A DNA stretch of 41,529 nucleotides from an uncultured Lachnospiraceae bacterium (GTDB lineage Bacteria > Bacillota > Clostridia > Lachnospirales > Lachnospiraceae). The notes beneath the pieces were generated by a model. The model saw only the letters and a program-made list of their open reading frames with translations, was not told where the DNA came from and ran no database searches. A program made the position numbers and the translations under genes. Position 1 is the first letter of the stretch; each line of letters starts with the position of its first letter. Positions 24,313 through 32,174 of this stretch are shown here, in pieces. The stretch lies in assembly GCA_947626965.1 (NCBI GenBank), contig CANQUH010000014.1:1-41529 (forward strand). Direction: 5' to 3'.

Positions 24313-24380
24313 TTATGCGCAGGCCCGCAGCACACAGGCCGCGCGGGCAAGCAGGAGAAAAAACCGCCTCCTGCCCGATC
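24313..24380. repeat. Interspersed GC-rich repeat, copy A
   Basis: TTATGCGCAG[G]CCCGCA, then GGCCGCGCGGGC and AAAAACCGCCTCCTGCCCGATC; the same pieces in the same order occur at 30772-30871. The second half can fold GGGC..AGGAG with CTCCTGCCC. Both copies sit just downstream of a minus-strand gene end. Confidence 0.6.
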
Positions 24381-24411
24381 AGCTCCAGGCATGGAAACCA
24401 TCTGCTGAAAC

Positions 24412-26979
24412 TCAGCTTCGGCCGCAGATTACATGATTCTTGACTCCGTCCACCCAGAGCCGGATATCGGACACTTCATAGACGCGCAGGATATCGGAGA
24501 GTTCCGCGTACTCAGGACATATTTTCGCAAACAGATTTTCCTGACCGCAGAAATAATCGCGCTCATAGCGTCTGGTTCGGTGATCCCCGAAAACCGCTCC
24601 ATAACAGATATCGGCCTCAACGAGATCCTGGAACATATGGCTTCCGTAGCTGAGCTCCGGCATATAACCAGCTCTCGAATCTGACACCTCGCAGATCGCG
24701 CAGAAACCACAGATATCCACGAAGCGGACAGGAACGCCCAGCTCCGGCGAGGAAGTCCCGATACGGCCCGGAACCGTCAGGAGCAGATTTTTCCCGCTGT
24801 TATTGTAATAGCGGTTCACCGCGCCGATGGCGTCCGCGACAACCGGTTTTCTGATATGCTCAAATTCATAATACGCCTTGGGCTCTACCTGGACAATCAC
24901 ATCAATCTTCTTATCAACCGACTTGCCCATGGACGAATTCGTAATATCAAAGAAAATATCCTTCTCTTCCAGTTCAGGAAGGACGATCATTCCGCCTTCC
25001 TCTCCCACAAACAGCGGCCGGCACTGCAGAAGATTCACGACAAAATCCTCCCCTTTTGCGAGGTTTACCGTGTATTCAATGTCCACCGGATTCTCATAGG
25101 CATTCTGGAGACAGTGCATGATGTCCTTCATCATCGATGTAAATCTCCGGTTCGCCAGCAGTCTCTGGCAGCTTACAAAATAGACGTCCCGGTAATGTCC
25201 GCTCTCCCGAAGACGGCTCTCCGCCTCATAGTCATGATCCAGCACCGTATTTTTATACCAGTTTGGAAGAGCCGGAAGCAGTTCTTCAAGCTTAACCTCG
25301 CAGAATTCATTTTTCATCATATCAATGACGTCAATACGGTGCTGTGAAAAACGATGCTTATCCGCAATTTTTGTCAGCATTGTGACTTCCGGACGGTCAA
25401 GGTTTACGAGGCGCGGATAATCGTGTTCTGTCCGGTCGACCGCTTTTGTCCCGAGCCCCATGACGATGCGGAGCATTCCGGCGGCCGGGTCCATATCCGG
25501 CATCCATTTGTAAGCGCTGTAGCTGTATCCAACTCCGGCGACGCATGGCAGATAATAATTTCCGTAGTAGGATCCGGACACTCTCTGTACCAGAATCGCC
25601 ATCTGCTCGTCACTGTTTGCAAGGCCTCTCCTCCTGCGGTATTCCAGAGCGGAAGGATCCATGGTACTCGCATAGACGGTCTTGACCGCCTGTTCAAAGG
25701 CCTTCATGCGCTCGTCGATGTCCCCGCGGTTCGGACAGAACACGGATTCGTATTTTCCCGCAAAGGCGTTGCCGAACCCGTCCTCAAGCAGACTGGAGGA
25801 ACGCACGATGATCGGATTCTGCCCAAAATATTCCAGCATGTTGCGGAACTGTTCCCGTATATTGTTGGGAAAGCCTCCGTTCAGCAGGGCAGTCTGCAGC
25901 TCGCCGGCCGCCTCCATGTAGCCTTCCTCCGTTCTCTGACGTATCCTGGTCATCCAGCAGCCGTTCGACACGATATAAGTATAAAAGACATCCGATCCGA
26001 TGTAGAACGAATCATGCTGCTCCATGTTGATCTCACATTCCGGCATTGTCTTTTCCACAATCTTGCGCGCAAGCAGCATTCCGCAGGCCTTGCCTCCGAT
26101 CGAACCGCTTCCGATCATCCGGTCGCGCAGCGCAAAGTAATCTCCGGGTTCAAAATACTGTTTCAGCAGACGCTGCATTTTCTTATCGTGAGTCATCGTA
26201 CTCTCGATAATCATATGCTCCGTTTCTTCCGTAAAAGTCCCGTTCAGGTAATCCATTTTCGCACGCGACATAAACCGGTCATGGCTGTCGTAGGACTGGT
26301 CCTGCGTGAAACGGGAAACCTTCTGAAGAAGGTTGTAGTAACGGCTGGTTTCCACTCCGTCGGTCAGAGGATGGAAACTGCCTGTCTCCGGGTCGTAGGA
26401 ATGAGCCAGAAACATTGTGGAGGAATAGCGGTTCCAGACCTTCAGCGGATGAAGGTACAGATTCTTTCCTTCTGAATAGACATCGAGCAGAAGCTGCGTC
26501 GTATCGCGGATGCGCGCCACCGCGTCAAAGGAATGTTTGCCCCGCATCAGCGGAAAAAACGCCACTGTGTCAAGCTGAAACAGATAAGGGCAGGTCACGC
26601 GGAAAAAATTTCCCATCATCAGATCCGTATACCAGGCAGACTGCAGTTCCGAGAGACTGTCAAAAACATAGAAAGCATCATACCCTTCTTCTGTGATCAG
26701 ATTGTGGATCGCGACCGTGAACTGCTCAAAACCAACATCCGGTTCAAACCGGTGCACCTTCACGCCGTCCATCTCCGGAAGTATCGGAGGATGCTGCGCA
26801 AACCGGATATAATTGAGATTTCTTCCGTCGAGGATTGCCTGTTTTACATACGGCATAACAAAAAAACGAAATTCCTCCAGATCCGATACCTGCCATACCA
26901 CATTGTCGCCGAGCCTGATGTAATCAAGAACCTGATCCATGCCCGGCAGTCCGCTTTTTATCTTGTCAAATGCTGCCAT
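24412..26979 (-). CDS. Pyruvate phosphate dikinase N-terminal domain protein with a KaiC-like N-terminus, function unknown
   Basis: 855 residues. About 9-190 looks like a KaiC/RecA-type domain (SGLPGMDQVLDYIRLGDNVV, then AFYVFDSLSELQS at the Walker B position), but the Walker A loop is missing. About 285-656 is the PEP synthase/pyruvate phosphate dikinase ATP-binding domain: GSGSIGGKACG (290-300), IIVRSSSLLEDGFGNAFAGK (390-409), AILVQRVSG and LLQCRPL. The His-carrying swivelling domain and the PEP-binding barrel of complete dikinases are absent; the last 200 residues (LTVPGRIGTSSPELGVPV) are unrecognised. So it may bind ATP and transfer phosphate to an unknown acceptor, but it cannot be a complete PEP synthase. 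Single gene with its own promoter and a terminator-like leader (27017-27046). GGCGGAG lies 4 bases before the ATG. Confidence 0.8.
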   Translation of the reverse strand: MAAFDKIKSGLPGMDQVLDYIRLGDNVVWQVSDLEEFRFFVMPYVKQAILDGRNLNYIRFAQHPPILPEMDGVKVHRFEPDVGFEQFTVAIHNLITEEGYDAFYVFDSLSELQSAWYTDLMMGNFFRVTCPYLFQLDTVAFFPLMRGKHSFDAVARIRDTTQLLLDVYSEGKNLYLHPLKVWNRYSSTMFLAHSYDPETGSFHPLTDGVETSRYYNLLQKVSRFTQDQSYDSHDRFMSRAKMDYLNGTFTEETEHMIIESTMTHDKKMQRLLKQYFEPGDYFALRDRMIGSGSIGGKACGMLLARKIVEKTMPECEINMEQHDSFYIGSDVFYTYIVSNGCWMTRIRQRTEEGYMEAAGELQTALLNGGFPNNIREQFRNMLEYFGQNPIIVRSSSLLEDGFGNAFAGKYESVFCPNRGDIDERMKAFEQAVKTVYASTMDPSALEYRRRRGLANSDEQMAILVQRVSGSYYGNYYLPCVAGVGYSYSAYKWMPDMDPAAGMLRIVMGLGTKAVDRTEHDYPRLVNLDRPEVTMLTKIADKHRFSQHRIDVIDMMKNEFCEVKLEELLPALPNWYKNTVLDHDYEAESRLRESGHYRDVYFVSCQRLLANRRFTSMMKDIMHCLQNAYENPVDIEYTVNLAKGEDFVVNLLQCRPLFVGEEGGMIVLPELEEKDIFFDITNSSMGKSVDKKIDVIVQVEPKAYYEFEHIRKPVVADAIGAVNRYYNNSGKNLLLTVPGRIGTSSPELGVPVRFVDICGFCAICEVSDSRAGYMPELSYGSHMFQDLVEADICYGAVFGDHRTRRYERDYFCGQENLFAKICPEYAELSDILRVYEVSDIRLWVDGVKNHVICGRS

Positions 26980-27016
26980 ATTTCTCCGCCTTTCCGAAAA
27001 TAATTATTATAGGAAT

Positions 27017-27046
27017 AAAAAAACACGCCAAAAAAATTTGACGCGC
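27017..27046 (-). promoter_or_regulatory. Terminator-like attenuator in the leader of the dikinase-domain gene
   Basis: In minus-strand RNA, CGCGTCAAA and TTTGGCGTG form a 9-bp stem (two G-U pairs) with a 4-base loop, followed by TTTTTTT (27023-27017). It lies between the promoter (27110-27138) and the ATG at 26979, so it would stop transcription before the gene. The 5' end of the leader has ACACGC (27102-27097), which can pair with GCGTGT of the terminator's 3' arm: a possible antiterminator. Confidence 0.6.
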
Positions 27047-27109
27047 CCTTTCGTATCATAAATCCGTTTCCTTATTCTTCTGTTGTCCACTTTTCTGCGT
27101 GTGTTTTTT

Positions 27110-27138
27110 ATTATCTCATGTTTTTCTTTTGGAGTCAA
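27110..27138 (-). promoter_or_regulatory. Promoter of the dikinase-domain gene
   Basis: TTGACT (27138-27133), 17 bases, GATAAT (27115-27110) on the minus strand; start of transcription expected near 27103. The gap 26980-27314 is gene-free and carries two divergent promoters and the attenuator. Confidence 0.7.
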
Positions 27139-27182
27139 GTACCTGATCGGCGAACATCTCTTTTTTATTTATATTTTTTTAA

Positions 27183-27210
27183 TTGGATTTTATTTGGAAA
27201 CTGTGATAAT
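27183..27210 (+). promoter_or_regulatory. Promoter for citrate synthase
   Basis: TTGGAT (27183-27188), 16 bases, GATAAT (27205-27210) on the plus strand, with TGTG before the -10 box. Confidence 0.55.
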
Positions 27211-27240
27211 ATTAAGAGAATTACCGTTTATTTCCATTAA

Positions 27241-27258
27241 GACAAAATACCTTTTGTC
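27241..27258 (+). promoter_or_regulatory. Hairpin/operator-like dyad in the citrate synthase leader
   Basis: GACAAAA-TACC-TTTTGTC is a perfect 7-bp dyad with a 4-base centre between promoter and ribosome site. It could be a repressor site or an RNA hairpin. Confidence 0.45.
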
Positions 27259-27314
27259 CTGACATCAATTGTATGAAAATGGAAAGGAATAAAACAAAAA
27301 AGGAGGTAACTGAT

Positions 27315-28682
27315 TTGAGTGAACTTCAATATTCTGAAATTACTCCCGAACTGCTCCGGTTATCAAAACTCTGCACCAGTGCGAGTGAGATTGACCCCGA
27401 GCTGTATTTTGAATACGATGTCAAAAGAGGCCTGCGGGATCTCAACGGAAAAGGAGTCCTTGCCGGACTTACAGAGATTTCCGAGGTCTGCTCCAAGGAA
27501 CTTGTCGACGGAAAGGAGGTTCCGTGCCGCGGGCAGCTCTACTACCGGGGCCACAATATTCGGGATCTTGTAAAAGGCTTTATCTCCGAAGACCGGTTTG
27601 GCTATGAGGAGATCGCCTACCTTCTCCTGTTCGGAAAACTCCCGAAGCGCAGGCAGCTGGAAGAATTCACCAAAATTCTTGCCCGTTACCGTCAGCAGCT
27701 TCCCTCCGGATTTGTCCGGGACATTATCATGAAAGCGCCAAGCAGCGACATGATGAATACCCTTGCCCGCAGTGTCCTCACTCTGTATTCCTATGATGAC
27801 CGCGCTGACGATATATCAATCCCCAATGTTCTTCGTCAGTGTCTGCAGATGATCAGTATTTTCCCTCTTCTCTCCGTATACGGCTATCAGACGTACCAGC
27901 ATTATTACAATAATAAAAGCCTTTATATTCATTCGCCGCAGGAAGAGCTTTCCTTCGCGGAGAACATTCTGCATATTCTGCGCCCGGACAGCAGTTATTC
28001 CGCACTTGAGGCAAAGATTCTCGATCTCGCGCTTGTCCTTCACATGGAACACGGCGGAGGAAACAACTCCACTTTCACGACCCATGTGATCTCTTCCTCC
28101 GGTACGGATACGTATTCTGTCATGGCAGCGTCTCTTGGGTCGCTCAAGGGTCCGCGGCACGGCGGCGCCAACATAAAAGTGGTCCAGATGTTCGAGGATA
28201 TGAAGAAAAACATAAAAGACTGGGAAGATGAGGACGAAATCAAAAATTATCTGCGGGCTCTGCTGAACCGTGACGCTTTTGATCACTCAGGGCTGATTTA
28301 TGGAATCGGACATGCCGTGTATTCCCTCTCGGACCCGCGTGCCGAGATATTTAAATCTTTCGTCGGCAAACTGAGCGCTGAAAAAGGATGCGAGCGTGAG
28401 TTTGCGCTTGCCTCCGCGGTAGAGCGGCTTGCCCCTGAAGTGATCGGGGAAGTACGAAAGATCTACAAAGGCGTCAGCGCCAACGTAGACTTCTACAGCG
28501 GATTTGTCTACAATATGATGGATCTTCCGATGGAACTGTACACGCCGATCTTCGCCATGGCACGTATTGTCGGCTGGAGCGCGCACCGGATTGAGGAACT
28601 TGTCAACAACGGAAAGATCATCCGTCCGGCCTATCTGAACATCAAAGAACGTGTGAAATACGTTCCTCTCGCCAAAAGATAA
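27315..28682 (+). CDS. Citrate (Si)-synthase / 2-methylcitrate synthase
   Basis: 455 residues from a TTG start: AGGAGG lies 8 bases before TTG 27315, while the ATG 14 codons upstream has no ribosome site. Citrate synthase fold with RGQLYYRGHNIRDLV, catalytic His in LVLHMEHGGGNNSTF, second His in GPRHGGANIK and the Asp in SANVDFYSGFVY. It condenses acetyl-CoA with oxaloacetate, here probably for glutamate precursors in an anaerobe; a role with propionyl-CoA cannot be excluded. Aconitase and isocitrate dehydrogenase, often adjacent in related genomes, are not next to it. A strong terminator follows. Confidence 0.92.
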   Translation: MSELQYSEITPELLRLSKLCTSASEIDPELYFEYDVKRGLRDLNGKGVLAGLTEISEVCSKELVDGKEVPCRGQLYYRGHNIRDLVKGFISEDRFGYEEIAYLLLFGKLPKRRQLEEFTKILARYRQQLPSGFVRDIIMKAPSSDMMNTLARSVLTLYSYDDRADDISIPNVLRQCLQMISIFPLLSVYGYQTYQHYYNNKSLYIHSPQEELSFAENILHILRPDSSYSALEAKILDLALVLHMEHGGGNNSTFTTHVISSSGTDTYSVMAASLGSLKGPRHGGANIKVVQMFEDMKKNIKDWEDEDEIKNYLRALLNRDAFDHSGLIYGIGHAVYSLSDPRAEIFKSFVGKLSAEKGCEREFALASAVERLAPEVIGEVRKIYKGVSANVDFYSGFVYNMMDLPMELYTPIFAMARIVGWSAHRIEELVNNGKIIRPAYLNIKERVKYVPLAKR

Positions 28683-28683
28683 A

Positions 28684-28744
28684 ACGCACGCCGGGCGTCT
28701 CATACCAGAGGGAGAAAATTCCCTGTGAGGCGCCCGGCGTGCGT
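28684..28744 (+). terminator. Strong terminator after citrate synthase
   Basis: ACGCACGCCGGGCGTCTCA pairs with TGAGGCGCCCGGCGTGCGT (about 19 bp, one mismatch) around a 20-odd base loop that itself pairs AGGGA/TCCCT; TGTTTATTTTTT follows. Probably works in both directions. Confidence 0.9.
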
Positions 28745-28776
28745 CTGTTTATTTTTTATGTCCTGTTCCGGATATT

Positions 28777-29142
28777 CTATTTTTTTCCTTCCCAGAACTT
28801 CTCCACTGCTTTCCTGACGCTTATTCCGTACCAGATGAGAATGGCCAGAACAAGCAGCGTAATCACAAAATACGCAGTTTCAGAAAGAATGCCCATGTAG
28901 TCAACCGCAAGACCGAGCAGTCCGCTTAAAAGGCAGACAATTCCAATCAGTAAAAGCCTGGGGCCTATATGATTGATATATCCTTCTTTGTCAAGACACT
29001 TTTCCGGATCGATCCCCTGCGGAAGAAACATTCCGCCTCTGACCTCGCGCGTCCTCTTCATCTGAAACCATGTATACAGAATATATCCTCCGAAAGCTGT
29101 GATCAGCACATCAAACATTCCGCTGACTGAAGATGTTCCCAT
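28777..29142 (-). CDS. Small membrane protein of unknown function
   Basis: 121 residues with three hydrophobic segments: near the N-terminus (FDVLITAFGGYILYTWFQM), at LLLIGIVCLLSGLLGLAV, and at AYFVITLLVLAILIWYGISV. A cytosolic loop contains a PQGIDPEKCLDKEGY stretch. No enzyme motif. Good AAGGAG 6 bases before the ATG. Lies between the citrate synthase terminator and thrC on the minus strand, about 80 bases downstream of thrC; it may be read from the thrC transcript. The family is not recognised. Confidence 0.75.
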   Translation of the reverse strand: MGTSSVSGMFDVLITAFGGYILYTWFQMKRTREVRGGMFLPQGIDPEKCLDKEGYINHIGPRLLLIGIVCLLSGLLGLAVDYMGILSETAYFVITLLVLAILIWYGISVRKAVEKFWEGKK

Positions 29143-29221
29143 ATTCTTCTCCTTTCCAAACGTTTATCTCCTCACTGCAGGACAGCGCTCCAAATGGAGA
29201 TCACGGACTGCCCCCCGCCTT

Positions 29222-30709
29222 TCAGGAAAGGAGGAAACGCTTCACCGCCGCTTCCATCTCATTCGTTTCGATCACCTGATCGTGAAGCACCGGAGCTGTC
29301 CGGATTTCCTCGATCGCTGCCGGCACCTTAACGCCGCTGGTTTCAGAAAGCCGGTCAATCAGCTCAAAATCTCCCAGTTCTGCACAGGCCGGGTCAATCG
29401 ACTGCATAACGCTGCGCGCAAATTTGTACGGGCTGGCCGTCGAAGCAATGACCGTCTTTGCAGTGTCTCCGGCCGCCTGGCGGTAGCTCTGATACACATG
29501 GGAAGCAACCGCCGTGTGCGTATCGATCACGTAATGTTCTTTCTCATAGAGACGCCTGATCTCACCAGCTGTCTGCTCCTCTGTCGCATACCCTCCGACA
29601 AAATCAGAAAGAGCTTTTTTCATCTCCTCAGTGATCTCATAGGAACCGGTCTTTGAGAGGGATTCCATAAAAGCGGCATTCTTCTCGGCATCTTCTCCCG
29701 CAATACGGTAAATCAAACGCTCGAGATTGCTTGAAATCAGAATATCCATTGACGGCGACGAAGTCAGATGGAATTCCCTGTTCCGGTCGTACACGCCGCT
29801 TTCAAAGAAATCAAACAGGACTTTATTCTCATTGGAGGCACAGATCAGTTTTCCGATCGGAAGTCCCATGTTCTTTGCGTAAAACGCGGCAAGTATATTT
29901 CCAAAATTTCCGGTCGGAACGACTACATTGATTTTCTCTCCTTCTGCAATCTTTCCCATGGAAAGCAGCCTGCCGTAAGCGTAAACATAGTAGACAACCT
30001 GCGGAACCAGTCTTCCGATGTTGATCGAGTTTGCGGAAGAAAAACAGAAGCCTTTCTGATCAAGTTCTTCTTTCAGTCTGCGGTCCGCAAATAATTTCTT
30101 TACTCCGGTCTGCGCGTCGTCAAAGTTTCCTTTTATTCCGATGACGCAGGTGTTTTGACCTTTCTGCGTTACCATCTGGCGTTCCTGTATCGGACTCACG
30201 CCGTTTTTCGGATAAAATACGACGATCCTGGTTCCCGGCACATCGGCAAATCCGGCAAGCGCCGCTTTGCCCGTATCGCCAGATGTCGCAGTCAGAATTA
30301 CGATCTCATGCTTTTCCTGATTCTTTGCGGCAGCCGTCGTCATCAGATAAGGAAGAATCGAGAGCGCCATGTCCTTGAACGCGATTGTTGATCCATGAAA
30401 CAGTTCAAGATAATAAGCCCCGTCTTTTTCTTTAAGCGGAGCGATTTCCTCCGTGTCAAATTTGCTGTCATATGCGTGGCTGATGCAGTAGTCAAGCTCT
30501 TCTTCCGTATAATCCGTAAGAAATTTTTTCATGACCGCAAGCGCCGTCTCCTGATAAGTCATATCCGCGAGTTTTGAAAGCGGAATGTCCAGCGAAGGAA
30601 TCTGCTCCGGAACATATAATCCTCCGTCCTCGGCCAGACCGTTTAAAACCGCCCGGGATGCTGTCACCCGATTCTGTGCGTTTCTTGTACTTTTGTACAT
30701 GATATCCAT
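29222..30709 (-). CDS. thrC: Threonine synthase
   Basis: 495 residues, PLP-dependent, converts O-phosphohomoserine to threonine. Begins MDIMYKSTRNAQNRV with LAEDGGLYVPE; PLP Lys is in ELFHGSTIAFKDMALS; GNFGNILAAFYAKNMG and ASTASPYKFARSV are typical of the long (E. coli/yeast-like) group. I take the ATG at 30709, which has GGGTGG 5 bases upstream; the ORF is open 15 codons more. No hom or thrB is adjacent. A hairpin (30741-30764) lies before it; no T-box was found. Confidence 0.95.
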   Translation of the reverse strand: MDIMYKSTRNAQNRVTASRAVLNGLAEDGGLYVPEQIPSLDIPLSKLADMTYQETALAVMKKFLTDYTEEELDYCISHAYDSKFDTEEIAPLKEKDGAYYLELFHGSTIAFKDMALSILPYLMTTAAAKNQEKHEIVILTATSGDTGKAALAGFADVPGTRIVVFYPKNGVSPIQERQMVTQKGQNTCVIGIKGNFDDAQTGVKKLFADRRLKEELDQKGFCFSSANSINIGRLVPQVVYYVYAYGRLLSMGKIAEGEKINVVVPTGNFGNILAAFYAKNMGLPIGKLICASNENKVLFDFFESGVYDRNREFHLTSSPSMDILISSNLERLIYRIAGEDAEKNAAFMESLSKTGSYEITEEMKKALSDFVGGYATEEQTAGEIRRLYEKEHYVIDTHTAVASHVYQSYRQAAGDTAKTVIASTASPYKFARSVMQSIDPACAELGDFELIDRLSETSGVKVPAAIEEIRTAPVLHDQVIETNEMEAAVKRFLLS

Positions 30710-30740
30710 TCTATCCACCCTTTTCTTTCTGTCCTTTACA

Positions 30741-30764
30741 GCGGCAGGTTTCATCCGCTGCCGC
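30741..30764. other. Hairpin upstream of thrC
   Basis: GCGGCAG/CTGCCGC, 7-bp stem with a 10-base loop, 32 bases before the thrC start. Could be part of a leader or the end of the neighbouring repeat; no promoter is clear here. Confidence 0.4.
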
Positions 30765-30771
30765 CATGATT

Positions 30772-30871
30772 TTATGCGCAGACCCGCATATGGAGATCAG
30801 CTGCTGACGCAGCATGCGGGCCGCTCGGGCGGGCAGCAGGAAAAACCGCCTTCTGCCCGATCTCATCACAC
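30772..30871. repeat. Interspersed GC-rich repeat, copy B
   Basis: Shares TTATGCGCAG[A]CCCGCA, GGCCGC.CGGGC and AAAAACCGCCT.CTGCCCGATC with 24313-24380, with an insertion of about 35 bases in the middle that can pair (AGCTGCTGACGCAGC). Confidence 0.6.
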
Positions 30872-30887
30872 CAATTCAATCCAGGAA

Positions 30888-31706
30888 TTACTCTGCGAAT
30901 GTGTAGTATTCATGGCCTCCGTACTCAAACAGCTTCACGAGAGAACTGTCAAACCAGGCCGCGCTTGACGCTTCCGAAGAAGTTCTCGCCAGGAAAAAAA
31001 GCGCTCCCTGCGAACAGTCCTCGCCCGCAAGTACACGGTCGACAGCCTCTATTGTAGATTCCGTAACAACGCAGTTATAAATTCTGCCATCCTGAGTCGG
31101 CTGAAACTGTGCGGTTCCCCCCACTTTCTGCCAGATGACATCCGAGATCGTATCCGGAAAACGCGGGTCTGCCACACGGTTTAAAACAACTCCGGCGACA
31201 ATCATCTTGCTTGTAACGTCTCCTCCAGTCGCTTCCGCCTCCACAAGCCGGAGCAGCGTGTTGTAATCATCCGGAGATATACGGCTGGCCTCCACTATCT
31301 TCACAGCATAATATCCTACCTCGGAGACCTTTTTCGTCCCCTGCTCCATCATCGCCTGATGGAATAAAAGTTTTGGAACTCCCTCAAAACCTGCCAGTAC
31401 CTCGCTACCGTCATCGGTTACATGATAAATACTGATATTCCTTGAGTAGTCTTCCATATCGATTATACTGTTTACAACCCCCATCAGACCGGTCTGAAAA
31501 TTTTCCTGAAATCCGTTTTCTCCTGATCTTGTATTTACTGCGTACACTTTCCCCCTGTTCCCGGTCCGGTATCCGGAAACTGCGAACGCTACTGCTCCAA
31601 CCATAGCGATACCTGAAAAAATCAGAAAGATATCCCTGAGATAATATCTGATGACACGCTGTAAAAAACCAGGAAACGTCTCTTTTTTTCTTTTCCTCAG
31701 CCCCAT
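30888..31706 (-). CDS. SleB/CwlJ-type cell-wall hydrolase with a membrane anchor
   Basis: 272 residues. A basic start (MGLRKRKKETF) and one membrane helix (IFLIFSGIAMVGAVAFAV) anchor it; a spacer of about 130 residues follows. The C-terminal Hydrolase_2 domain has the catalytic Glu in LLRLVEAEATGG, then VVLNRVADPRFPDTISDVIW, AQFQPTQDGRIY and ALFFL. Homologues cleave the glycan of spore cortex or vegetative wall, consistent with a spore former. The ATG at 31706 has AGGAG 6 bases upstream; the earlier ATG has no ribosome site. Its promoter is at 31781-31810. Confidence 0.88.
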   Translation of the reverse strand: MGLRKRKKETFPGFLQRVIRYYLRDIFLIFSGIAMVGAVAFAVSGYRTGNRGKVYAVNTRSGENGFQENFQTGLMGVVNSIIDMEDYSRNISIYHVTDDGSEVLAGFEGVPKLLFHQAMMEQGTKKVSEVGYYAVKIVEASRISPDDYNTLLRLVEAEATGGDVTSKMIVAGVVLNRVADPRFPDTISDVIWQKVGGTAQFQPTQDGRIYNCVVTESTIEAVDRVLAGEDCSQGALFFLARTSSEASSAAWFDSSLVKLFEYGGHEYYTFAE

Positions 31707-31780
31707 CCTGCACTCCTGTTTCATGTATATGTCACATCAAACTGTCTCTTATCCAATTTCTTTTTCTGCAGCGTATCTAT

Positions 31781-31810
31781 ATTATATATAATAGCGGTTC
31801 TCCCTGTCAA
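31781..31810 (-). promoter_or_regulatory. Promoter for the SleB-like hydrolase
   Basis: Perfect TTGACA (31810-31805) with TATAAT 18 bases on (31786-31781) or TATATA 16 bases on; minus strand. Confidence 0.6.
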
Positions 31811-32071
31811 TACTTGGTTTACAGTTTTGTAATATTTTATTTGAGCAGTCAAATATCTGTCCTTGTTACTGTAAATAACATATAAATTTATTTAATTTAT
31901 TCTATTTAATTTTGTATATATTTTCTATATAAAAATTATTGTCCTGACATTTTGCACAAATGCAATGATTTGGTTTTTTACAACAATGTAAAAATATGTT
32001 GTCATATTTTAATATTTAGTTAATAATTTTGTAATATCAGGAAACAATCCAGAACAATCTCTGCGAGCTGT
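31811..32071. other. AT-rich gene-free stretch
   Basis: About 260 bases, far more AT-rich than the coding regions. TTTTGTAATAT occurs twice (near 31823 and 32026), and ACAACA/TGTTGT can pair around 31980-32003. No ORF with a ribosome site. It resembles promoter or spacer DNA; no function assigned. Confidence 0.5.
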
Positions 32072-32121
32072 GCATCCAGCCGGAGGCTTTTTCTCTCACA
32101 GGGCGAAATTTCTTGTGAGAG
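32072..32121. repeat. Interspersed intergenic repeat, copy 2
   Basis: Identical to 3264-3284 for 21 bases, then the CGAAATTTC core. Here CTCTCACA and TGTGAGAG form a perfect 8-bp stem around the core (32093-32121). Confidence 0.7.
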
Positions 32122-32124
32122 AAC

Positions 32125-32155
32125 AAAGGCCCCGCTGTTTTCAGCAGAGGCCTTT
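32125..32155 (-). terminator. Terminator after leuA
   Basis: AAAGGCC with GGCCTTT, and GCTG with CAGC, pair as an interrupted stem with a TTTT loop, starting about 20 bases after the leuA stop; TTTGTTC follows on the minus strand. Confidence 0.7.
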
Positions 32156-32174
32156 CTTTCGTTTTATCCCTGAT

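Noticed and set aside
24412-26979. Complete phosphoenolpyruvate synthase
   Set aside because: Only the N-terminal ATP-binding domain motifs are present; the His-containing and PEP-binding domains were not found.
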